Assembly: GCA_005880805.1 (NCBI GenBank)
Contig: VBFZ01000146.1
Coordinates: 1-8,256, forward strand
Source: Chloroflexota bacterium
GTDB lineage: Bacteria; Chloroflexota; Limnocylindria; Limnocylindrales; CSP1-4
Direction: 5' to 3'
DNA length: 8,256 bases
The notes beneath the pieces are model-generated. The model had not been told where the DNA came from and did no database searches. It saw only the letters and a program-made list of their open reading frames with translations. The translations under genes were made by a program, and so were the position numbers. Below are positions 1 to 3,837 of this stretch, piece after piece (position 1 is the stretch's first letter; every line of letters starts with the position of its first letter).

Positions 1-289
1 CATGCGCGATCGGTGCGAGGTCGACGAAGGCGGCTTGGACCCCAAGGCGGTTAGCCGCGCGGGGCGCCGTCTCGATCGCCAGCCTGGTCTTGCCGCTGCC
101 TCCGGCACCCGTGAGCGTGACCAGCCGCGCCTGACCGAGGAGATCCTCGACCTCGCCGAGCTCTTGCTCGCGACCCACGAACGAGGAGAGGGGCAGAGGC
201 AGCCGTCGGCTTGCGCGCGCCGTGGCCGAGCCGTCGGCCCGTGGTCGGTCGACCGCTGACCCCTGAGCTGGTGTGTCCCCCACGGCCAT
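1..289 (-). CDS. STAND-type ATPase transcriptional regulator, N-terminal fragment (runs off left edge)
   Basis: The reverse strand encodes the first 96 residues of a protein cut by the window edge. After about 30 variable residues comes PLPLSSFVGREQEL (31-44), the usual entry to the nucleotide-binding domain of AfsR/LuxR-type STAND regulators, then VTLTGAGGSGKTRLA (57-71), a Walker A P-loop with Lys67 and Thr68, and later AAFVDLAPI, the following beta strand. Family members use ATP-driven oligomerisation to control transcription, usually with TPR repeats and an HTH or cyclase domain at one end. No DNA-binding domain lies before the ATPase here, so any HTH must be C-terminal, outside the window. 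The start is ATG at 289-287, with AGGAAGG (301-307 on the complement) 11 nt upstream; an in-frame TGA lies further upstream. The gene diverges from the secreted protease at 444. The fold is clear; the target genes are unknown. Confidence 0.85.
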   Translation of the reverse strand, partial: MAVGDTPAQGSAVDRPRADGSATARASRRLPLPLSSFVGREQELGEVEDLLGQARLVTLTGAGGSGKTRLAIETAPRAANRLGVQAAFVDLAPIAH

Positions 290-334
290 GTGGTCCCCGT
301 CCTTCCTCAGGGGAGTGTGGCAAAGGGCGGATCA

Positions 335-358
335 GAAATGAAGAGCGAAATGAAGAGC
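335..358 (+). repeat. Perfect 12-bp tandem duplication in the protease leader
   Basis: GAAATGAAGAGC occurs at 335-346 and again, identical and abutting, at 347-358. It is purine- and A-rich in an otherwise GC-rich region and lies between the two divergent genes, just before two hairpins. It could be a duplicated operator half, an upstream element or simple slippage. No function is shown by the sequence. Confidence 0.8.
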
Positions 359-360
359 TC

Positions 361-395
361 CTAAGGCACTGCCCGATGGCTTCGGGCCTCCTTAG
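361..395 (+). promoter_or_regulatory. Leader hairpin 1 upstream of the protease gene
   Basis: CTAAGG (361-366) pairs with CCTTAG (390-395). Inside it GCCCGA (371-376) pairs with TCGGGC (382-387) around a five-base loop TGGCT, leaving an asymmetric internal loop (CACT against CT). This is twelve base pairs in total, with further pairing possible outside (GAGCT with AGCTC). No T-run follows, so a standard intrinsic terminator is unlikely. A 5'-UTR RNA structure or a DNA operator are the main alternatives. Confidence 0.5.
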
Positions 396-402
396 CTCGA
401 GG

Positions 403-444
403 TTGGAACCCCGTCGACGACCGAGTCGAGACGGGAGGTTCCAA
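403..444 (+). promoter_or_regulatory. Leader hairpin 2, sequestering the protease ribosome-binding site
   Basis: TTGGAACC (403-410) is perfectly complementary to GGTTCCAA (437-444). Inside it CCGTC (411-415) pairs with GACGG (430-434), and GAC (416-418) with GTC (425-427). Each step leaves a GA bulge on the 3' side (435-436 and 428-429), and the loop is GACCGA (419-424). The Shine-Dalgarno GGGAGG (433-438) lies wholly inside the 3' arm, and the last paired base is the A of the ATG start. Folded, the RNA would hide the ribosome-binding site. Whether anything opens it (temperature, a ligand, a protein, an alternative pairing) is inference. Confidence 0.6.
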
Positions 445-1205
445 TGGACGCGCAGAGGATTTGGCGGGCGGCAGCGATCAGCATGGGGATCGCGCTCCTG
501 CTTGGCGGTGGGGCGCAGGCAACGGCGGCGGCGAGGGGTCCGGCGGTTCAGAACGCGACGGCGGGGGCGGCACCCGAGTGCCAGAACCGCGCGGATTGCG
601 GCTCTCCCCTGAAGGCTGGCCTGAGAATCACCTTCACCGGTTGGGCCTGCACGATCGGCTTCTTTGCCAGCAATCCGGAAACGCGGAAGCTCTTCGTGGT
701 CACGGCCGGTCACTGCACGTCAGGGAGCGGCCTGTTCGCACAGTGGTCGCATCACGGGACGGTGATCGGGCGGGCGGCCCTCGATGCTTTCGAGGACGGG
801 TCGACGGCCGATGCCGGGGCGATTGAACTCGAGGAGTCGGCCTTCGCCAATGTCGTCTATGCGTCTGCGGGCTCCGACCTTCGTCGGGTGGAGGCGACGC
901 TGCCGGACACCTCCCAGACGATCGGTTCGGAAGTCTGCCGCTCAGGTGGCACTTCCGGCTGGACGTGCGGGAAGATCGTTGCGGTGGACGTTGATACGAC
1001 AGTCGCCGGCAAACACATCCGCCATACCTGGGGGACCGATTTCCCGTCAGCCTCTGGCGACAGCGGCGGAACGATCGTCGACCCCGCGGGCCATCTGCTG
1101 GGCATCGTGATCGCGACAACGCCGACGCAGTCGGTCTACTCGACAGTCGACTCGGTGGCGGGTGAGCTGGACCTCGTTCCCTGCGTCGAGGAAGCCTGCG
1201 CGTGA
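444..1205 (+). CDS. Secreted chymotrypsin-fold serine protease (streptogrisin/S1-like)
   Basis: The 253-aa protein starts with a charged N-terminus and hydrophobic core (residues 11-21) and an Ala-rich cleavage region near 26-30, a Sec signal peptide. The catalytic triad is readable: His90 in VVTAGHC, Asp123 in TADAGAIEL, and Ser207 in GDSGG. The CRSGGTSGWTCG segment (165-176) closely resembles the conserved disulfide loop of streptogrisin/alpha-lytic-type proteases. Eight cysteines suggest four disulfides: 46-52, 69-91 (flanking His), 165-175 and 247-252. Streptogrisins normally have a propeptide of roughly 100 residues; only about 30 residues separate the signal peptide from the first strand here, so no classic foldase prodomain is present. 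The product is probably an extracellular endopeptidase; specificity is not readable. The ATG at 444 has GGGAGG 5 nt upstream, inside a hairpin. The gene ends 9 bp before the convergent gene's stop. Confidence 0.88.
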   Translation: MDAQRIWRAAAISMGIALLLGGGAQATAAARGPAVQNATAGAAPECQNRADCGSPLKAGLRITFTGWACTIGFFASNPETRKLFVVTAGHCTSGSGLFAQWSHHGTVIGRAALDAFEDGSTADAGAIELEESAFANVVYASAGSDLRRVEATLPDTSQTIGSEVCRSGGTSGWTCGKIVAVDVDTTVAGKHIRHTWGTDFPSASGDSGGTIVDPAGHLLGIVIATTPTQSVYSTVDSVAGELDLVPCVEEACA

Positions 1206-1214
1206 CCGGCGGCT

Positions 1215-1742
1215 CTATCGGCTCCCGTGCGAGAGCTGATCGATCACCACGGCAACGGCCAGGACGAGTGCGTCATCGTGCCCCGGCTCCACTCGGACAC
1301 CGTAGGTGTCGCGGATGCGGAACCATTTCTTCCCGACCTCGGCGACATCGCCGTCGTTGCCGGTGATCTTGTACTCGTGGTCGACGATGTTTCCCTGAAC
1401 ATTCCACTCGCCACCGCTGGCCAACTCGACGACGAACCGCTCGCGGATCGGTGAGATCAGTGCCTTCTTGACTGTCGCGACGACGCCGGACGGCCCCTCG
1501 ATCGCCATCGTGTCGCGAACGTGAAGGAGCTTCTCCTGGATGTGGTACAGCTCCCTGCCTTCAGCCGACTCGAGCAAGAGTGTCTGTCGGACACGGAGCG
1601 CCTTCCCATCGACACGGAACGCCCGACGGCCGTTGTTTGTCTCGATCCAGAAGTCATCGCCGATCGAGAACATGCTCTGGCGCATCTGGTACATGTTCTC
1701 AGTAGCGACGGCGCCACCCTGCGCCATCCGATTTCGAAGCAT
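1215..1742 (-). CDS. LURP-one-related (LOR/DUF567, tubby-like) family protein
   Basis: This 175-aa protein matches the LURP-one-related family over its whole length. It has the YQMRQSMFSIGDDFWI opening (residues 18-33), FRVDGKALRVRQTLLL, the paired strand ELYHIQEKLLHVRDTMAIEG, the middle GNIVDHEYKI, and the closing block KKWFRIRDTYGVRVEPG followed by DDALVLAVAVVIDQL. The fold is a 12-stranded beta-barrel around a central helix, related to Tubby C-terminal and scramblase domains; bacterial members have no settled function, and membrane or lipid binding is a guess from the fold. There is no signal peptide, so it is likely cytoplasmic. The ATG at 1742-1740 has GGAGG 6 nt upstream. The open frame extends further upstream but crosses the antisense of the tRNA, so the longer version is rejected. 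The gene stands alone, convergent with the protease. Confidence 0.88.
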   Translation of the reverse strand: MLRNRMAQGGAVATENMYQMRQSMFSIGDDFWIETNNGRRAFRVDGKALRVRQTLLLESAEGRELYHIQEKLLHVRDTMAIEGPSGVVATVKKALISPIRERFVVELASGGEWNVQGNIVDHEYKITGNDGDVAEVGKKWFRIRDTYGVRVEPGHDDALVLAVAVVIDQLSHGSR

Positions 1743-1862
1743 GGCCCGCCTCCGTTGGAGTACGACGCTCGTTAGGCCCGACACCGGCACCGTATGGCGC
1801 GAAGGCTTCTGCGACCACCGGGCGTGCACCCCCGAACCGGTCAGCACGTCCACCGTCCGGCT

Positions 1863-1876
1863 GCGGTCACGACCGC
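1863..1876. promoter_or_regulatory. Perfect inverted repeat, operator-like
   Basis: GCGGTC, a two-base centre AC, then GACCGC form a perfect 6+2+6 inverted repeat. It lies in the 209-bp gap between the LURP-one-related gene and the tRNA gene, about 120 bp upstream of the former's start. The geometry suits a dimeric regulator, but chance is possible in GC-rich DNA. Confidence 0.3.
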
Positions 1877-1891
1877 GCTTCGCGAGCCTCG

Positions 1892-1909
1892 AACGTCGGC
1901 GCCGGCGTT
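1892..1909. promoter_or_regulatory. Near-perfect 18-bp palindrome overlapping the tRNA promoter
   Basis: AACGTCGGCGCCGGCGTT is self-complementary except for one symmetric pair (T1897 against G1904). Its right end overlaps the first two bases of the putative -35 box of the tRNA-Gly promoter. A repressor or activator site is possible. The same symmetry could also arise from GC-rich composition alone. Confidence 0.35.
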
Positions 1910-1937
1910 GAGCCTCGTAATTGCGACGCGCTAGACT
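1908..1937 (+). promoter_or_regulatory. Putative sigma-70-type promoter of tRNA-Gly
   Basis: TTGAGC (1908-1913, -35) and TAGACT (1932-1937, -10) are separated by 18 bp. They place the expected transcription start near 1944-1946, just before the mature tRNA 5' end at 1952. Each box matches the consensus at four of six positions. The position upstream of a certain RNA gene is the strongest argument for it. Confidence 0.55.
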
Positions 1938-1951
1938 CAGGGTCCTCCCGA

Positions 1952-2027
1952 GCGGGAGTAACTCAGTTGGCAGAGTGCTTGCTTCCCAAGCAAGATGTCG
2001 CGGGTTCGAATCCCGTCTCCCGCTCCA
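1952..2027 (+). tRNA. tRNA-Gly (anticodon CCC)
   Basis: A complete 76-nt cloverleaf. The acceptor stem is GCGGGAG (1952-1958) with CTCCCGC (2017-2023). The D arm is ACTC/GAGT. The anticodon stem is CTTGC/GCAAG, with loop TTCCCAA and anticodon CCC at 1985-1987. The variable loop is ATGTC. The T arm is GCGGG/CCCGT (one G-U pair) with loop TTCGAAT. The discriminator is T (2024), as usual for bacterial tRNA-Gly, and the 3' CCA (2025-2027) is encoded. It reads GGG glycine codons. No integrase or duplicated tRNA 3' end is seen, so there is no sign of an attachment site. Confidence 0.97.
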
Positions 2028-2084
2028 ACTTCCCTGAGGACCGTCGATCGAAGCGGCGTCTGCCTCGAGGCGAAAGGTCGGCAC

Positions 2085-2801
2085 ATGGGCGACGGGCCAG
2101 CATCGACGGCAGCGCCGATCGAGCGCGTGCCCGATGAGGTAGCGGAGTCGCCCGTCGACGCGTTGCGCGCGGCTGACCCTGTCCTGGCCAGGTTGATCGA
2201 CCGCGCCGAGCCCGTCGACATGGCCACATGGCGCGCGCGCTGGTCGATGGACAGGTTCGATGCGCTCGCCCGGGTCATCGTCGGGCAGCAGATCGCGACT
2301 GCCGCCGCCAGCGCGATCTTCGGGCGGCTGAAGGCGTTCATCGCCGATCGCGATCCGGCCGAAGCGATCGCGGGTGCAACCGACGCAGAGCTGCGGGCGA
2401 TCGGGCTATCGGCGAACAAGGCCGCATCGCTGCGGGACCTGGCTGAACGAACGCTCGACGGCCGCCTCGAGCTCGACAGATTGGGCGAGCAGACCGACGG
2501 AGAGGCCGAGGCACAACTCACCGCCGTGCGCGGCATCGGGAAGTGGACCGCCGACCTGTTCCTGCTCGGGCAGCTCGGTCGGCCCGACATCCTGCCCGCC
2601 GCGGACCTCGGGATCCGGCACGCAGTGCAGGATGCGTACGGGCTCGACCGCCTGCCGAGCGAAAGCGAGGTGCGAGGGATCGGCGAGGCCTGGCGGCCAT
2701 ATCGATCCCTGGCTACTGCGTATCTTTATGGCTCCCTCTGGGCTCGGCGGCGCGCCATGAAGGACGGCACCGCCCGTGGAGGGGCGCCAGACCGCGAGTA
2801 G
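2085..2801 (+). CDS. DNA-3-methyladenine glycosylase II-like (AlkA-type HhH-GPD) protein
   Basis: The 238-aa protein belongs to the helix-hairpin-helix GPD glycosylases, which flip out and excise damaged bases as the first step of base excision repair. IVGQQIATAAA (65-75) is the typical helix opening the HhH-GPD domain. The hairpin with its Gly-Lys/Trp turn is LTAVRGIGKWTADLFLL (145-161). The downstream LPAADLGIR (170-178) carries the expected catalytic Asp174. No cysteines are visible, so this is not an Fe-S EndoIII/MutY-type enzyme. Unlike E. coli AlkA (282 aa) it lacks the N-terminal beta domain, as do many short bacterial homologues. Alkylated purines are the likely substrate by family. 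The ATG at 2085 has AAAGG 8 nt upstream; a longer frame beginning inside the tRNA is rejected. The stop lies 11 bp from the convergent small gene. Confidence 0.88.
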   Translation: MGDGPASTAAPIERVPDEVAESPVDALRAADPVLARLIDRAEPVDMATWRARWSMDRFDALARVIVGQQIATAAASAIFGRLKAFIADRDPAEAIAGATDAELRAIGLSANKAASLRDLAERTLDGRLELDRLGEQTDGEAEAQLTAVRGIGKWTADLFLLGQLGRPDILPAADLGIRHAVQDAYGLDRLPSESEVRGIGEAWRPYRSLATAYLYGSLWARRRAMKDGTARGGAPDRE

Positions 2802-2812
2802 CTGGGCGGCCC

Positions 2813-2983
2813 CTACTGGCCGAGCGCTGCCCAGAAGGCCTGGGCGATCGCCTGGTAGCCAGCGCCCAACGACAGGTAGTACGACGGCGCCTTCGTCCCG
2901 CTGGCTCCCGGCGCCGCAGCGACCGGGGCGGCAATGGCGAGACCCAGAACCACTGCGGCTACCCCCGAAAGAAACCTCTGCAT
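2813..2983 (-). CDS. Small secreted protein of 56 aa; possible remnant of a GDSL/SGNH hydrolase
   Basis: The ATG at 2983-2981 has GAGGGAG 7 nt upstream, a strong ribosome site for so short a frame. Residues 1-24 are a clear Sec signal peptide: MQR, a hydrophobic core VAAVVLGLAIAAP, then VAAA before the probable cleavage. The mature part is only about 32 residues, with a Pro/Gly-rich start and then YYLSLGAGYQAIAQAFWAAL. That segment resembles the opening strand of secreted SGNH/GDSL hydrolases, typically a YVALGDSLAAG-like string, but with the D-S-L block and its catalytic serine absent and nothing after about 20 residues. It may therefore be a decayed esterase start or a genuine small exported peptide. 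The gene converges with the AlkA-like gene and diverges from the 74-aa gene. No function can be assigned. Confidence 0.6.
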   Translation of the reverse strand: MQRFLSGVAAVVLGLAIAAPVAAAPGASGTKAPSYYLSLGAGYQAIAQAFWAALGQ

Positions 2984-3003
2984 CGATCGACTCCCTCTGT
3001 CGT

Positions 3004-3031
3004 GGTCATTGACCTCGACTGACGCTTCAGT
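3004..3031. promoter_or_regulatory. Two small inverted repeats upstream of the 56-aa gene
   Basis: GGTCATTGACC (3004-3014) is a palindrome around one central base. ACTGA (3018-3022) and TCAGT (3027-3031) form a second inverted repeat with a four-base spacer. Both sit 20-50 bp upstream of the minus-strand start at 2983, where promoter and operator elements would be expected. The assignment is tentative. Confidence 0.3.
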
Positions 3032-3069
3032 TGGTCGGCCGTTGCAGTGGGAGTCGGCTAGACGACAGC

Positions 3070-3105
3070 GGGCCGATCGGCTCGGCGACAGGTCGCGATC
3101 GGCCC
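3070..3105. promoter_or_regulatory. Perfect 10-bp inverted repeat between divergent small genes
   Basis: GGGCCGATCG (3070-3079) and CGATCGGCCC (3096-3105) are exact reverse complements with a 16-base spacer. The repeat sits roughly midway between the starts at 2983 and 3177, about 70 bp upstream of the 74-aa gene. It could be an operator for a regulator contacting two sites, an RNA hairpin in that gene's leader, or a terminator. No T-tract follows on either strand. Confidence 0.45.
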
Positions 3106-3176
3106 TGCGGAAGTACAGTTCGTCCATCGTGCGACGGGCGCGGCCGAACGGGCGCGCCGCTCGCGGGAGGCGAGCC

Positions 3177-3401
3177 ATGACGACAGGCGATCCTGACAAG
3201 ACTCTCCAGCCGACCGACCCACCCGACGGCGATCCGGCTCGACCGGAGGACACCGAAGGCCACTCGATGCTCCAGTACGAGCTGGGGCGCCAGGTGGCTC
3301 GGGACCACGCGGCCGACGCGGACAAGATCGCGCGCGACGCCGCGCGGGCGCGCGACGCCAAGAAGTCGCGCAGCTTCCTGGGCCGGGTCCGCGGCCGCTA
3401 G
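3177..3401 (+). CDS. Hypothetical protein, 74 aa, highly charged
   Basis: I do not recognise this family. The ATG at 3177 has GGGAGG 6 nt upstream, which decides the start; the frame continues upstream but without support. Residues 1-28 are Asp/Pro-rich and probably disordered. An EDTEGHSMLQYELGRQ stretch (24-39) follows, then an Ala/Arg/Asp-rich helix (about 36-66) with a strongly basic end, KKSRSFLGRVRGR. There is no signal peptide, membrane segment or cysteine. An acidic disordered head with a basic helical tail would suit nucleic-acid or membrane-surface binding, but that is only inference. The stop codon lies inside a GC-rich hairpin, and the repeat array begins immediately after it. Confidence 0.62.
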   Translation: MTTGDPDKTLQPTDPPDGDPARPEDTEGHSMLQYELGRQVARDHAADADKIARDAARARDAKKSRSFLGRVRGR

Positions 3402-3413
3402 CTCCAGCGGCCG
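3392..3413 (+). terminator. GC-rich hairpin spanning the stop codon of the 74-aa gene
   Basis: CGGCCGCT (3392-3399) pairs with AGCGGCCG (3406-3413) around a six-base loop, AGCTCC. The TAG stop (3399-3401) straddles stem and loop. It lacks the T-run of a classic intrinsic terminator, so its role in termination or mRNA protection is uncertain. Confidence 0.35.
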
Positions 3414-3572
3414 GCCGCGGTCGGCAGATTCAGCCGGCCGGCTGCGGTCGACAGCCGCTCCCGCCTGGCCCACGCGCGGCAGTCTCCGCCGCCCCGCCCA
3501 CGCACGGCAATCGCTCGTCTGGCCCACGCACGCCGCCTCTCCCGCCCAGCCTACGCTCGGCCGTATCGCCCT
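3411..3572 (+). repeat. Degenerate tandem array, six units of about 27 bp
   Basis: Units start at 3411, 3438, 3465, 3493, 3519 and 3546 (periods 27, 27, 28, 26, 27). The first two share a core CCGG(C/T)(C/T)GCGGTCG(G/A)CAG. The last four share (G/C/A)GCC(C/T)ACGC with a following C(G/C)GC. The end of the 74-aa coding sequence (about 3383-3399) looks like a further diverged copy, so the array may have grown out of that 3' end. Units abut without unique spacers, so it is not CRISPR. It could be a multi-site protein-binding region or a decayed minisatellite. Confidence 0.55.
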
Positions 3573-3586
3573 GACTGTTGCTCTGA

Positions 3587-3661
3587 GAACAAGCCTTCTG
3601 CGTAAGGAGCGGGCACCGCTCCCTTAGTTGTTCCTGCACCCGTCACGGCGATAAGAAGGCT
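3587..3661. ncRNA. Candidate structured RNA element (unrecognised)
   Basis: Three complementary pairs overlap here. TAAGGAGCGG (3603-3612) pairs with CCGCTCCCTTA (3616-3626), with one bulged C and the loop GCA. AGCCTTCT (3592-3599) is exactly complementary to AGAAGGCT (3654-3661). GAACAA (3587-3592) is complementary to TTGTTC (3628-3633). The last two cross, so they form either a pseudoknot or alternative states. The segment is less GC-rich than its surroundings. I match it to no known riboswitch or housekeeping RNA, and the strand is undecided. Convergent terminators are the plain alternative. Confidence 0.35.
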
Positions 3662-3837
3662 CTCTTGGGCCGATTAGCTAAGGCCGGTTGGCCGTCGTCG
3701 CCGGCTAATCCCGGCGTTGACGCCCGCGGCATCACTCAGGGCGATATCGCGGGCCGCATGCTCAAGACCGGTGACGCCGGACGAGTGCCAGACGGGAGCG
3801 GGGCCCGAACCGGGAGCCGCCACGCACAGGCCGCCGC

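Larger units (their letters stand above)
3402..3837. other. 436-bp non-coding region with repeats and inverted repeats
   Basis: No reading frame here has a ribosome site or recognisable protein. It contains the repeat array (3411-3572), the long-range paired segments (3587-3661), and two more inverted repeats. These are GATTAGC/GCTAATC (3672-3678 with 3704-3710) and GCCCGCG/CGCGGGC (3722-3728 with 3748-3754). It separates two convergent genes, so some of this must include transcription ends. The plus frame from 3665 runs antisense into the chitinase gene and is not believed. Confidence 0.55.

Noticed and set aside
51..713. Minus-strand 220-residue open frame across the window start
   Set aside because: It is a shifted frame over the STAND ATPase and antisense to the protease; the Walker A motif and the protease catalytic triad are read in other frames.
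1952..2027. Integration (att) site at the tRNA 3' end
   Set aside because: No integrase gene and no second copy of the tRNA 3' end were seen in the window.
1743..2084. N-terminal extension of the LURP-one-related protein
   Set aside because: It would run antisense through the tRNA gene, is Arg-rich and unlike the family, and a strong GGAGG site sets the start at 1742.
3411..3572. CRISPR array
   Set aside because: Units of about 27 bp abut without unique spacers and are diverged from each other; no cas genes are present.
3580..3600. TPP riboswitch suggested by CTGAGA
   Set aside because: Only the short CTGAGA motif is present; the other conserved TPP segments are absent and no thiamine gene follows.
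3818..3835. c-di-GMP-I riboswitch suggested by CACGCACAGG
   Set aside because: The downstream AAACC and GGGACGCAAAGCCTCCGGCC-type segments are missing and no plus-strand gene follows.
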